Shown here: one piece after another, positions 35,791 to 45,674 of the stretch
Numbering within the stretch: position 1 is the first letter of the stretch
Layout of the letters: every line of letters starts with the position of its first letter
The notes under the pieces: generated by a model
The model's database searches: none
What the model saw: the letters and a program-made list of their open reading frames with translations, nothing else
What the model was told of the DNA's origin: nothing
DNA from: CAMPJU01 sp036675265
Lineage (GTDB): Bacteria > Pseudomonadota > Gammaproteobacteria > Xanthomonadales > Xanthomonadaceae
Length of the DNA stretch: 64,000 nt
Direction of reading: 5' to 3'
Assembly: GCA_036675265.1 (NCBI GenBank)
Contig: JAKFFJ010000064.1
Coordinates: forward strand, 22,689 to 86,688
Made by a program: the position numbers and the translations under genes

Positions 35791-35930
35791 CCGCCCCTGC
35801 TCATCCGCTCCTGGGCGACGCCGACCGGCGGCGCTTTCGCTCGCCGGGGACGCCGCTGTCTGGTCGGACGGGGCGACGCACGGACCGCGAGGAGTCCCGG
35901 CCGGGCGTCGGCCCCGTCACGTCCGGTGCA

Positions 35931-35952
35931 CCCCTGTCGATGGCGACAGGGG
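35931..35952 (-). other. Stem-loop between recA and recX
   Basis: CCCCTGTCG/CGACAGGGG with a four-base loop starts directly after the recA stop on the minus strand. It is not followed by a U run, so it is more likely an mRNA-stabilising or partial-attenuation hairpin than a full terminator. The rest of the recA-recX gap shows no gene. Confidence 0.6.
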
Positions 35953-35954
35953 CG

Positions 35955-37007
<1,053 letters not shown>

Positions 37008-37183
37008 GGTTCGGTCCTCGGAGATTGATCTTGGTTGGGATCGGGATGCGTTGGCGACAAAGCTAGAGTGCGGCGGTCGCGCAGCCTGAGACTGCGCGGG
37101 CTTCGACGTTACGGACTTGCCCCAGCCCTTCGAAGCCGGCTTGCGACCCTGCTTGCGGTCGGGAATTCCCGCGCCATCGCCGC
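37008..37183 (-). other. lexA-recA spacer with an in-frame open leader
   Basis: 176 bases between the lexA stop and the recA start. A GTG at 37187, overlapping the lexA stop codon (GTGA), opens 60 codons in frame with recA. They encode a basic, Ser/Lys/Arg/Gln-rich peptide (DRKQGRKPASKGWGK in the first half). It contains a small hairpin GCGCAG...CTGCGC (37079-37097). I see no convincing promoter in it. Confidence 0.4.
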
Positions 37184-37885
37184 TCACCGACCCACCCGCC
37201 CGGGATTCGGCCGCACGAGGCCGCAATACAGCCCCTCGATGGCGAAGTCCTGGTCGGGGCCGACCTCGATCGGCGCGTAGTCGGGATTGCGCGGCAGCAG
37301 GCGGACCCGGTCCGCACCGAGCTTGAGCAGCTTGACCGTGATCTCGTCGTCCACCCGGGCCACGACGATCTGCCCGGAACGTGCGTCCGCCGTGCGGTGC
37401 ACGCCGATCAGGTCGCCGTCGAAGATGCCCTCCTCGCGCATGGAGTCGCCCTTGACCTTGAGCAGGTAGTCCGGCGACGGGGAGAAGAACACGCGGTCGA
37501 GCAGCACGTAGTCCTCGGCCACGGGCCCGGCCCCGGAACCGATCGGCGCACCCGCGGCGACGCGCCCGAGCACGGGCAGCCGCAACGCGTTCTCGTCCGA
37601 CGCCGGCGCTTCGGCCGGCGCGTCGTCGTTCGCCTGGCTTGCGAACAGGTCGGCTTCCCCCTGGATCGCTTCCGGCGGCAGCAACAACCGGATCCCGCGC
37701 GCCTTGCCCGGCAGGCGCCGGATGGCACCCGCCTGCTCCAGCGCCTCGAGGTGGTACTGCGTGGCCCGGACGCCGGAAAAGCCCATGGCCCGGGCGATCT
37801 CGGACTGGGAAGGCGGCATGCCGTCGCGGGCAAGGCCGTCGGCGATCAGGCCGAGGATGGTGCGCTGGGTGTCTGTGAGTTCCAT
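37184..37885 (-). CDS. lexA: SOS repressor LexA
   Basis: Represses the SOS regulon and is cleaved on RecA activation. The 233-residue protein has an N-terminal winged HTH (1-65; SQSEIARAMGFSGVRATQYHLEAL). An unusually long linker (about 72-100) follows. The cleavage site is Ala111-Gly112, and the catalytic dyad is Ser148 (GDSM) with Lys185 (ITVKLLK). The length exceeds E. coli LexA (202) because of the linker. The operator overlaps its own promoter two bases before the ATG, and no Shine-Dalgarno is present, so the mRNA is probably leaderless. Confidence 0.97.
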   Translation of the reverse strand: MELTDTQRTILGLIADGLARDGMPPSQSEIARAMGFSGVRATQYHLEALEQAGAIRRLPGKARGIRLLLPPEAIQGEADLFASQANDDAPAEAPASDENALRLPVLGRVAAGAPIGSGAGPVAEDYVLLDRVFFSPSPDYLLKVKGDSMREEGIFDGDLIGVHRTADARSGQIVVARVDDEITVKLLKLGADRVRLLPRNPDYAPIEVGPDQDFAIEGLYCGLVRPNPGRVGR

Positions 37886-37887
37886 GG

Positions 37888-37906
37888 TTAGTAGTAATAC
37901 TACTAA
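37888..37906. promoter_or_regulatory. LexA operator (SOS box) of lexA
   Basis: Perfect 19-bp palindrome TTAGTAGTAATACTACTAA, the form known for xanthomonad LexA and unlike the E. coli CTGT-N8-ACAG box. It ends two bases before the lexA ATG and covers the -10, giving direct autorepression. Confidence 0.95.
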
Positions 37907-37923
37907 CGATCGCCCCGCGTCAA
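37894..37923 (-). promoter_or_regulatory. lexA promoter
   Basis: On the minus strand -35 TTGACG (37923-37918), an 18-base spacer and -10 TATTAC (37899-37894). The ATG begins eight bases after the -10, so transcription should start at or next to the start codon. The -10 is inside the LexA box. Confidence 0.75.
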
Positions 37924-37946
37924 CGGGTCCGGCAGCACGCGCGCGG

Positions 37947-38447
37947 CTACTGCGCGGCGACGGCTTCCAGCCCCCGCAGCGCGGCCGCCACGGTCTGCCT
38001 GCGCACGTCCTCGCGGTCGCCGTCGAACGCGAACTTCTCGGCGATCGGATACCCGCCCCGCCGCTTCCAGGCGATCCACACCGTGCCGACCGGCTTGTCC
38101 GGCGTGTCGCCCGTGGGACCGGCGATGCCGGTCACCGCGACGGCCACCGTCGCGCCGGAATGCACCAGCGCACCCGACACCATTTCCACCACGCATTCCC
38201 GGCTCACCGCGCCGTGGACTTCCAGGGTCAGCGGATTGACCCCGAGCATCGCCTGCTTGGCCTCGTAGCTGTAGGCCGCCATCCCGCAGTCGAACCACTC
38301 CGAACTGCCGGCCACGTCGGTGACCGCCTTGGCGATCCAGCCGCCCGTGCAGCTCTCCGCGGTCACCAGCACGTGCCGCGATGCGCGCAGCCGCTCGCCC
38401 AGGCGGGCGGCGGCTGCGTGCAGGTCGGCGTCGCTGGGGGCCGCCAT
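37947..38447 (-). CDS. pncC: Nicotinamide-nucleotide amidohydrolase (CinA C-terminal type)
   Basis: Deamidates NMN in the pyridine nucleotide cycle. The 166-residue protein corresponds to the CinA C-terminal domain alone. It has VTAESCTGGWIAK (catalytic Ser32), SSEWFDCGMAAYSYEAK and the AVTGIAGPTGDTPDKPVGTV signature. The start at 38447 is only five bases behind the TonB-dependent receptor stop, so it may be transcribed from that gene's promoter. lexA lies 61 bases downstream with its own promoter. Confidence 0.95.
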   Translation of the reverse strand: MAAPSDADLHAAAARLGERLRASRHVLVTAESCTGGWIAKAVTDVAGSSEWFDCGMAAYSYEAKQAMLGVNPLTLEVHGAVSRECVVEMVSGALVHSGATVAVAVTGIAGPTGDTPDKPVGTVWIAWKRRGGYPIAEKFAFDGDREDVRRQTVAAALRGLEAVAAQ

Positions 38448-38452
38448 CGACC

Positions 38453-41056
38453 TCAGTACATCACGCGGAAGGTCACGCCGTAGGTGGCAGGCGCCCCGAG
38501 GAACGCGTTGTAGCTGTTGAACGGATTGCCCGGCACGGGCGAGACGTTCTGCAACGGGGCGTCGAACCCGACCTGGTAGTAGTCCTCGTCGAAGATGTTC
38601 TGGCCCCACAGCTCCACGGTCCAGGTGCGGTCCGCCGCGCCGATGCCCAGCCGCGCGTTGACCACGGTGAACGCCTCCTGGTGCTTCTCGTCGTCCAGGT
38701 CCGACCCGGTGTTGAAGTCCGACTGGTACTTGGCGCCGATGCTGAAGCGCCCGCGCAGGCCTGCCGAGAAATCCCACTCGTAGCTGGTCGCCGCCGAGGC
38801 CGACCAGTACGGCGCGAAGCTCACGCGGTTGCCCGGCAGCTTGTACAGCGCGCCGGTCGGCTCGACGAAGTCGCCGCCGGGGATCGTGTCCCCGTAACGC
38901 GTATCGGCGTAGCTCAGGCCGCCCTGGAACATCAGGCCGTCGAAGCCGCCCGGCTGCCACAGGAGCTCGGTATCCACGCCCTTCGACACGACCTCGGGGA
39001 TGGAACGCACGACGAAGCTCGTGCCCAGGAAGCTGTTGAGCTGGAAGTCGTCGTAGGTCTGGTGGAACAGCGTGGCGTTGAGCAGCAGGTTGCCGTCGAG
39101 CCAGGTGGTCCTGGCGCCGAGTTCGAAGCTGTTGACGAACTCGCCGGGGAACGACGTGTCGGCCACCGGGATGATGCCCGCACCGCCACTGGAAAGGCCG
39201 GTGCTGGACTGCACGCGATCCAGGTTGAAGCCGCCGGCCTTGTAGCCGCGCGCCGCCGACGCGTACGTCATCAACTGCTCGCTCCAGCGGTACGCCGCCT
39301 TGAGCGTGCCGGACCATTCCTTCTCGTCGCGGTCCTGGTGGGTGACGCGCCCGTTGTGCAGCGGGTTGGCCCACGGCAGGCAGCTGTAGCCGATCACCTG
39401 CGGGATGACGGCGGGCAGTGCCGAGGCCGGCACGCCGCGCGACATCAGCGCCGCGGCAAGCCGCGCCTGCCCGCCCGGCCCGAGCAACCGAGCGCAGCCG
39501 GGGCTGCCGTTGGGGTTGCTGTAGACCGAGTCGAGTTCCTTCTCCTCGCGGGTGAAGCGCGCACCGAACGTCAGGTCGAGCGCATCGGTCGCATGCCAGG
39601 TGTTGTTGGTGAAGAACGCCAGGCTGCGCGAGTCCTGCTTGTACTTGTCGTTGGCGCCGAAGCCGGCGAACACCGTCCCCGGGGCGAGGCCGGTGGCCTG
39701 CGCGAGGAAGGTCTGCGGGCTGAAGGCCGGGTTGGCCAGCGCCGGGTTGACCAGCGACAGCAGCGCGATCGACAGGTAGGGCTCGTAGTGCGCGCCGATG
39801 CGGTAGGTCTCGTTGCGCTTGAGTTCCTCGTCGGCGAAGAACATGCCGACCATCCAGTCCACCGAAGCGGTGGCGCCGGTCAACCGCAGTTCCTGGCTGA
39901 ACGTGTCGAATGCGATCAGCGATTCGTCCTCGTCCGCGTTGCGGTAGAGGATGTCGGCGGTGGTGAAGTCGAAGTCCAGGCCGTTGATCGCGTCCCAGTC
40001 GCGGAACGCGGTGATCGAGGTCAGCGTCGCGTTGTCGAACCAGGGCGTGTACCAGTCGGCCTGGAGCGAGACACCCGCGTCCTTGATGTCCTGCTCGGTG
40101 TCGCGGTTGCTGTAGGCAACGCGGTCGAACGGCGTGCCGTCGTCCGGGAACACCGGGCCGCCGGGCTGGGTGCCGTTGCCGCCCGTCAACGCATTGATGA
40201 TCGACGAGGTGGCGCCCACCGTGGTCTGCACCGCCGCGCAGCAGTTCTCCTCGCGGCTCGTGTAGTCGCCGATGAACAGCAGTTCCAGGTCGTCGTTGGG
40301 CTCGAACAGGAACTGGCCGCGGACGGTGTGGAAGTTCTGGTCGGCGTCCTCCTCCAGCGTGCGCGGGCCGCCGCCGGTGACCACGTCCATGAAGCCGTCG
40401 CGACTGCGCTGGGCACCGTAGATGCGGAACGCCGCGTTGTCGCTGATCGGCGTGTTGAACGACGCGGCCACGCCCAGTGCGTCGTAGTTGCCGGCGGTGA
40501 GCTCGCCCTCGACGCGGGTCGTGTAGTGCGGGCGGCGGGTCACGACGTTGATCACGCCGGCCGACGTGTTCTTGCCGAACACGGTGCCCTGCGGGCCCTT
40601 CAGCACCTCGATGCGCTCGATCTCGCCGAGGTCGCCGAAGCCCACGCCGTTGCGGGGACGGTAGACGCCGTCGATCACCACGCCGACCGAGGACTCCAGG
40701 CCGGGGTTGTCGCCGACCGTGCCGATGCCGCGGATGCGCGCGGTGGTCTGCACGTCGCTCTGGGTACTGGTGACCGTCAAACCGGGGACCAGCAGCTGCA
40801 GGTCCTTGATGTCGTGGATCCCGTTGTCCTCGATGACCTGCGCGTCGAGCGCGGTCACCGAGATCGGCACGTCCTGCAGCGCTTCCTCGCGCTTCTGCGC
40901 GGTGACGGTGATGGTGGCCAGGGTGGTGGCCTCTTCCTCCTCCGCGGCGGGGGCCGTGCCGGCCTCCTGGGCGTGCAGCGACACGGCGGTGAACGAAGCC
41001 AATGCCGCCACTACGGCGGATGCGAGCAATTTGCGACCGGGCCTTGCGACCGACAT
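38453..41056 (-). CDS. TonB-dependent outer-membrane receptor
   Basis: An 867-residue active-transport receptor of the outer membrane. A signal peptide (cleavage near SLHA-Q, about residue 28) precedes an acidic AEEEEA stretch and the TonB-box-like ATITVTAQKR. The plug domain has IEVLKGPQGTVFGKNTSAGV and VVTRRP. The barrel ends in an aromatic residue (FRVMY). The plug type resembles the large, substrate-undefined receptors common in xanthomonads and sphingomonads; no siderophore or vitamin specificity can be read. GGAAGGGGG lies just before the ATG at 41056. It sits between pncC and a secreted protease gene, possibly a later insertion. Confidence 0.93.
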   Translation of the reverse strand: MSVARPGRKLLASAVVAALASFTAVSLHAQEAGTAPAAEEEEATTLATITVTAQKREEALQDVPISVTALDAQVIEDNGIHDIKDLQLLVPGLTVTSTQSDVQTTARIRGIGTVGDNPGLESSVGVVIDGVYRPRNGVGFGDLGEIERIEVLKGPQGTVFGKNTSAGVINVVTRRPHYTTRVEGELTAGNYDALGVAASFNTPISDNAAFRIYGAQRSRDGFMDVVTGGGPRTLEEDADQNFHTVRGQFLFEPNDDLELLFIGDYTSREENCCAAVQTTVGATSSIINALTGGNGTQPGGPVFPDDGTPFDRVAYSNRDTEQDIKDAGVSLQADWYTPWFDNATLTSITAFRDWDAINGLDFDFTTADILYRNADEDESLIAFDTFSQELRLTGATASVDWMVGMFFADEELKRNETYRIGAHYEPYLSIALLSLVNPALANPAFSPQTFLAQATGLAPGTVFAGFGANDKYKQDSRSLAFFTNNTWHATDALDLTFGARFTREEKELDSVYSNPNGSPGCARLLGPGGQARLAAALMSRGVPASALPAVIPQVIGYSCLPWANPLHNGRVTHQDRDEKEWSGTLKAAYRWSEQLMTYASAARGYKAGGFNLDRVQSSTGLSSGGAGIIPVADTSFPGEFVNSFELGARTTWLDGNLLLNATLFHQTYDDFQLNSFLGTSFVVRSIPEVVSKGVDTELLWQPGGFDGLMFQGGLSYADTRYGDTIPGGDFVEPTGALYKLPGNRVSFAPYWSASAATSYEWDFSAGLRGRFSIGAKYQSDFNTGSDLDDEKHQEAFTVVNARLGIGAADRTWTVELWGQNIFDEDYYQVGFDAPLQNVSPVPGNPFNSYNAFLGAPATYGVTFRVMY

Positions 41057-41242
41057 GGTGTCCCCCTTCCAGGATGTGATTGACGCCGACGGCCCGCCCC
41101 TGCCTCCCGCTGGCCTGCCGCCGTGGGGGGACGCGGCAAAGCCAGGCCGGGTGCGGCCGTGGCGCGACCGTAGCACAACGCCATACGGCCGGGAATGGTG
41201 CTTCCGGCATGGGCGTGGGCCGGCCGCCCGGGGGCGTCGGGC

Positions 41243-41273
41243 AAAAAAAAGAACCCCGGCCGGAGCCGGGGTT
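41243..41273 (-). terminator. Terminator after the subtilase gene
   Basis: AACCCCGGC/GCCGGGGTT stem with loop TCCG, followed on the minus strand by C and eight U. It separates the protease transcript from the TonB-dependent receptor; about 185 bases without a gene follow. Confidence 0.92.
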
Positions 41274-41300
41274 CCCTCGGCACATCTTCCCTGGAGCGGG

Positions 41301-42692
41301 TCAGTAGGCTGCTGCAGCCGACACGGCTGCCGCGGCATCGACGATGCCGTTGCCGATCGCCTTGTCGTTGCTGCCGGGGAAGGCGCGCAACGTGCTCTTG
41401 AGGATCGACTCGACCTGCGCCGGCGTCAGCGGCGTGCTGCGGACCGACTGCATCAGCGCGATGGTGCCCGCCACGTGCGGCGCCGCCATCGAGGTCCCCG
41501 CCATGCAGGTGTAGTTCTCGGTGGTCGGACCGTCGGTGCCCGCATTGCCGGTGGACACGACCAGCGTGGTGCAATCCGGGCTGTCTCCGCCCGGCGCGGC
41601 CACGTCGATGGTGCTGCCGTAGTTGGAGTAGCTGGCACGGGTACCGGCCTTGTTGGTCGCGGCCACGTTGATCACGTTGTTGCAGCTGGCCGGGGAGAAC
41701 CCGGCGGCGTCGGCATTGCTGTTGCCGGCGGCCACCACCACGGTGGTGCCGCGCGAGACGGCGGCGTTGATCGCGTTCTGGTAGGTGCTCGAGCACGAAC
41801 CGCTGCCGCCCAGCGACATGTTGACGACTTCGGCCGGGTTGGCATTGGCCGGGACGCCGGCGACGCTGCCGCCCGAGGCCCAGCTGAGCCCGTCGACGAT
41901 GTCGGACGTGTAGCCGCCGCCACGACCCAGTGCGCGCACCGGGACGACCTTGGCGCCGTAGGCCACGCCGATGACGCCCTTGCTGTTGTTGCCGATCGCG
42001 GCGACGGTGCCGGACACATGGGTGCCGTGCCAGCTCGAATCGTCGCGGCGGTAGTAGTCGCCCGCGTCGTGCGCATCGGCGTCGCGGCCGTTGCCGTCGC
42101 CGGCGATGCGGCTGGTGCTGATGAAGTCGTAGCCCTGCAGGATGTTGCCGAGCAGGTCGCTATGGTCGGTGTAGCCGGTGTCGATCACCGCCACCACGAC
42201 GGCGCTGCCGTTGGTCGTGTTCCACGCCTGGTCGGCCTTGATGCCGCCCGCGCCCGACTGCATGCCCCACAGGTAGGTGCCGTAGTGGGTGTCGTTCGGC
42301 GTTGCCAGCGGCTGCATGATCCGGTCGACCTCGACGTACTCGACGTTCGGGTCGGCGGCGATCTGGCGCATCAGGCCCTCGGCCTCGACGCGGTCCAGCG
42401 GACGGTTCGCCCGGACCACCACGCCACCGACGGACAGCGTGCGCACGCGCTCCAGGCCCAGGGCCCTCGGGTTGGCATTCGCCGCGCCGGCCAGGTTCTT
42501 CTGCTGCGCGGCGGCACTGGTGCCGTCGCGGTACTTGACGATGAACTGGTCAAAGCCCGCCTGGTCCGCGGCGTGCAGGCCGGCGGTGTCCACGCGGCCG
42601 GCGGCAGCGGCGGAAGCGGAGAATCCAGCGGTGAGAGCGACCGCCACGGCAGCGGCGAGTGCGCGCTGGTGCAACTTGTTCGACTTCGACAT
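41301..42692 (-). CDS. Secreted subtilisin-like serine protease (S8)
   Basis: A 463-residue prepro-protease. The signal peptide ends near residue 31. An inhibitor-like propeptide (about 45-130; FIVKYRDG...VEYVEVDRIM) is followed by the S8 catalytic domain. The triad is Asp171 in AVIDTGY, His222 in WHGTHVSG and Ser401 in AGTSMAAPHVAG, with oxyanion Asn324 in AAGNSN. Four cysteines (300, 337, 374, 396) could make two disulfides. It ends soon after the catalytic domain, without a PPC domain. It resembles the extracellular proteases of Xanthomonas and Lysobacter. The ATG at 42692 gives the signal peptide; the 42803 extension does not. Confidence 0.94.
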   Translation of the reverse strand: MSKSNKLHQRALAAAVAVALTAGFSASAAAAGRVDTAGLHAADQAGFDQFIVKYRDGTSAAAQQKNLAGAANANPRALGLERVRTLSVGGVVVRANRPLDRVEAEGLMRQIAADPNVEYVEVDRIMQPLATPNDTHYGTYLWGMQSGAGGIKADQAWNTTNGSAVVVAVIDTGYTDHSDLLGNILQGYDFISTSRIAGDGNGRDADAHDAGDYYRRDDSSWHGTHVSGTVAAIGNNSKGVIGVAYGAKVVPVRALGRGGGYTSDIVDGLSWASGGSVAGVPANANPAEVVNMSLGGSGSCSSTYQNAINAAVSRGTTVVVAAGNSNADAAGFSPASCNNVINVAATNKAGTRASYSNYGSTIDVAAPGGDSPDCTTLVVSTGNAGTDGPTTENYTCMAGTSMAAPHVAGTIALMQSVRSTPLTPAQVESILKSTLRAFPGSNDKAIGNGIVDAAAAVSAAAAY

Positions 42693-43032
42693 CGGGTCAG
42701 GCCCCTTGGCAAATTGAGAAAAGTTGGGAAGTTGACTGCGTACCCACGCGGTGCCGGTGCTCCGGACCGTTTTCGACGTTAGGCAGAAAATTCGGCCAGT
42801 CACAAGCGGTTCATCCTTAACAGTTCAGGGGCCCGGGCCGACCCCCGAGGCATCGTCGTTTTTTGCCGGGAAAACCGCTGCCGCCGCGAAAGGGGACGCG
42901 CGTCAGGGCGGCCAACCCCTTCCGGGAAAGTGGGATGCCGGTCACAGTCGTTGTTGCGGAGCCGCACGCTGGCGCGCGAAACCCCGCCCCCGGAGCCCCC
43001 CTCGCCGCCCTCCCCTACACTTGTCCGGACCC
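42693..43032. other. Divergent intergenic region, subtilase and mutS
   Basis: 340 bases without a gene that should hold both promoters. On the minus strand TTGTGA (42806-42801), an 18-base gap and TAACGT (42782-42777) is a plausible protease promoter, leaving an 84-base leader. On the plus strand TACACT (43016-43021), 11 bases before the mutS ATG, is a weak -10 candidate. I see no operator, RNA gene or repeat. Confidence 0.4.
42777..42806 (-). promoter_or_regulatory. Candidate subtilase promoter
   Basis: -35-like TTGTGA and -10-like TAACGT at 18-base spacing on the minus strand, in a locally AT-richer stretch. Confidence 0.4.
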
Positions 43033-45636
43033 ATGAGCGCAGATCCGTCCCCCAACCACACCCCGCTCATGCGCCAGTTCTTCGCCGCCAAGGCGGGGCA
43101 CCCGGACATCCTGCTGTTCTTCCGGATGGGGGACTTCTACGAGCTGTTCTACGACGACGCGCGCAAGGCCGCGCGCCTGCTGGACATCACGCTGACCCAG
43201 CGCGGCAGCTCGGCCGGCCAGCCGATCCCGATGTGCGGCGTGCCCATCCATGCCTACGAGGGCTACCTGGCGCGGCTGGTGGCGCTGGGCGAGTCCGTCG
43301 CGATCTGCGAACAGGTCGGCGACCCGGCGACGAGCAAGGGCCTGGTCGAGCGCAAGGTCGTGCGCGTGGTGACGCCGGGGACGGTCACCGACGAAGCGTT
43401 GCTGGAGGAGCGGCGCGACACCCTGCTGCTGGCGGTGGCGCGCGGCCGGCAGGGGTTCGGGCTGGCCTGGATCGACCTCGCCGCGGGACGGTTCCTGGCC
43501 AACGAGGTGGCGTCGGAGGATGCGCTCGAGGCGGAGCTGGCGCGGCTGGAACCCGCCGAGGTGCTGGCCCCCGACGACGAGGGCACGCCGGCGTGCGTGC
43601 AGCAGCGCACCGGGCTGCGCCGTCGGCCGCCGTGGCTGTTCGACGCCGACACCGGACGGCGGCAGCTGCTGCAGTTCTTCGGCGTCCACGACCTGACCGG
43701 GTTCGGCCTGGCGGACCTGCCCCTGGCGACCGCCGCCGCGGGCGCGCTGCTCGGTTACGTGGAGGAGACCCAGAAGCAGCGCCTGCCGCACCTCACCGGC
43801 GTCGCGGTCGAAGCGTCCGACGGGGCCATCGCGATGAATGCCGCGACACGACGCCACCTCGAGCTGGATTCGCGCGTCGACGGCGACGTGCGCAACACCC
43901 TGCTCGGCGTGCTGGATTCGACGATCACGCCGATGGGCGGACGGCAGCTGCGGCGCTGGCTGCATCGCCCGCTTCGCGACCGGCGGGTGCTGGGCGAGCG
44001 GCACCATGCCGTGGACATGCTGGCCCGCACTGGCGTGGAGGCGTCGCTGCGCGAATGCTTCCGCGCACTGGGCGACCTGGAGCGGATCCTGTCGCGCGTG
44101 GCCCTGCGCAGTGCGCGGCCACGCGACCTGTCCACGCTGCGCGATGGCCTGGCGCTGCTGCCGGAGGTGCGCGCGTTGCTGGCGCCGGTGGATTCGCCGC
44201 GGCTGCAGGCGCTCGCTGCGGCGTGCGGCGAGCACGAAGCACTTGCCGCGTTGCTGGCACGCGCGATCGTCCCGCAGCCGCCGGTGCTGGCGCGGGACGG
44301 GGGCGTGTTCGCCGACGGCTTCGACCCGGAACTCGATGAACTACGAACGCTGTCGACCCACGCCGACCGGTTCCTGGTCGACCTGGAGGCGCGCGAGCGC
44401 GAGGCGAGCGGGATCGCATCGCTCAAGGTCGGCTACAACCGCGTGCATGGCTACTTCATCGAGATCGGCAAGGCGCAGGCCGCGAAGGCGCCGACGCATT
44501 ACACGCGCAGGCAGACGCTGACCGGCGCCGAACGCTACATCACGGAGGAACTGAAGGCGTTCGAGGACAAGGTGCTGTCGGCGCGCGAGCGGTCGCTGGC
44601 GCGCGAGAAGCAGTTGTACGAGGAGCTGCTCGATGCACTGGGCGGCGCGCTGGAGCCGCTGCGGACCTGCGCGGCCGCCCTTGCGGAACTGGACGTGCTG
44701 GCCTGCTTCGCCGAACGCGCGCAGGGGCTGGACTGGTCCCGGCCGGACCTGTCGCCGCACCCGGGCATCCGGATCGAACGGGGCCGGCATCCCGTGGTCG
44801 AAGCCGTGCGCGCGGAACCGTTCGAACCCAACGACCTGGTCCTCGATTGCGCGCCCGACCACGCCGGGCGGCGGATGCTGGTGATCACCGGCCCGAACAT
44901 GGGCGGCAAGTCGACCTACATGCGCCAGAACGCGCTGATCGTGCTGCTGGCGCACATCGGCAGCTTCGTGCCGGCGTCGGCCGCGACGATCGGGCCGATC
45001 GACCGGATCCTCACCCGCATCGGTGCCGGCGACGACCTGGCGCGCGGGCAATCGACCTTCATGGTCGAGATGGCCGAGACCAGCTACATCCTGCACCACG
45101 CCACCGACGAGTCACTGGTGCTGATGGACGAGATCGGCCGCGGCACGTCGACCTACGACGGCCTGGCGCTCGCCGATGCGTGCGCGCGGCACCTGGCCTC
45201 GGTCAACCGCAGCTACACGCTGTTCGCCACGCACTACTTCGAACTGACCACGCTGGCCGAACCGGGCAGCGGCATCGCGAACGTGCACCTGGACGCGGTG
45301 GAGCACCACGACAGGGCGGGCGGCGAGTCGCTGGTGTTCATGCACACGGTCAAGGACGGGCCGGCGGACCGCAGCTTCGGCCTGCAGGTCGCGGCGCTGG
45401 CGGGACTGCCCCGGCAGGTCGTGAAGCGGGCGCGGGCGCGGCTTGCGGAGCTGGAGGCACAAGGGCGCGATGCACCGCGCCCGGCGATGTCCGCCGAGGC
45501 GCTGGACGCACCGCGGCAGATCGGACTGTTCGCGCCGAACCACGCGGCACTCGAGGCGCTGGCCTCCCTGGATCCCGACGAGCTGACACCGAAGCAGGCG
45601 CTGGAGGCGCTGTACCGGCTGAAGTCCCTGGGTTGA
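43033..45636 (+). CDS. mutS: DNA mismatch repair protein MutS
   Basis: Recognises mismatches and starts repair with MutL. The 867-residue protein has the mismatch-binding FYE motif (35-37, in RMGDFYELFYD). Connector, lever and clamp domains follow. The ABC-type ATPase has Walker A GPNMGGKS (620-627), the signature region GRGTSTYDGLALA and the ATHYFELT His loop. The C-terminal dimer/tetramer tail ends PKQALEALYRLKSLG. The ATG at 43033 matches the family start (MSADPSPNHTPLMRQF). A half REP1 hairpin follows the stop. Confidence 0.97.
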   Translation: MSADPSPNHTPLMRQFFAAKAGHPDILLFFRMGDFYELFYDDARKAARLLDITLTQRGSSAGQPIPMCGVPIHAYEGYLARLVALGESVAICEQVGDPATSKGLVERKVVRVVTPGTVTDEALLEERRDTLLLAVARGRQGFGLAWIDLAAGRFLANEVASEDALEAELARLEPAEVLAPDDEGTPACVQQRTGLRRRPPWLFDADTGRRQLLQFFGVHDLTGFGLADLPLATAAAGALLGYVEETQKQRLPHLTGVAVEASDGAIAMNAATRRHLELDSRVDGDVRNTLLGVLDSTITPMGGRQLRRWLHRPLRDRRVLGERHHAVDMLARTGVEASLRECFRALGDLERILSRVALRSARPRDLSTLRDGLALLPEVRALLAPVDSPRLQALAAACGEHEALAALLARAIVPQPPVLARDGGVFADGFDPELDELRTLSTHADRFLVDLEAREREASGIASLKVGYNRVHGYFIEIGKAQAAKAPTHYTRRQTLTGAERYITEELKAFEDKVLSARERSLAREKQLYEELLDALGGALEPLRTCAAALAELDVLACFAERAQGLDWSRPDLSPHPGIRIERGRHPVVEAVRAEPFEPNDLVLDCAPDHAGRRMLVITGPNMGGKSTYMRQNALIVLLAHIGSFVPASAATIGPIDRILTRIGAGDDLARGQSTFMVEMAETSYILHHATDESLVLMDEIGRGTSTYDGLALADACARHLASVNRSYTLFATHYFELTTLAEPGSGIANVHLDAVEHHDRAGGESLVFMHTVKDGPADRSFGLQVAALAGLPRQVVKRARARLAELEAQGRDAPRPAMSAEALDAPRQIGLFAPNHAALEALASLDPDELTPKQALEALYRLKSLG

Positions 45637-45645
45637 TTCCACCGT

Positions 45646-45671
45646 CATCCCCGCCTTCGCGGGGATGACGA
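45646..45671. repeat. REP1 half element after mutS
   Basis: GTCATCCCCGCCTTCGCGGGGATGAC is one self-complementary arm of the REP1 family. It lies between convergent mutS and the S4 gene and ends three bases before the S4 stop codon, a likely bidirectional transcript end. Confidence 0.8.
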
Positions 45672-45674
45672 AAA

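Noticed and set aside
38453..42692. Horizontally acquired genomic island
   Set aside because: The two genes have the same GC-rich codon usage as their neighbours by eye, with no integrase, tRNA target or flanking repeats.
42693..43032. Possible small gene in the 340-base gap before mutS
   Set aside because: Both flanking frames are open for part of it, but no start with a ribosome-binding site and no conserved-looking product was found.
45646..45671. Classical Rho-independent terminator for mutS
   Set aside because: The stem is strong but it is a REP1 arm and no T run follows, so it is listed as a repeat.
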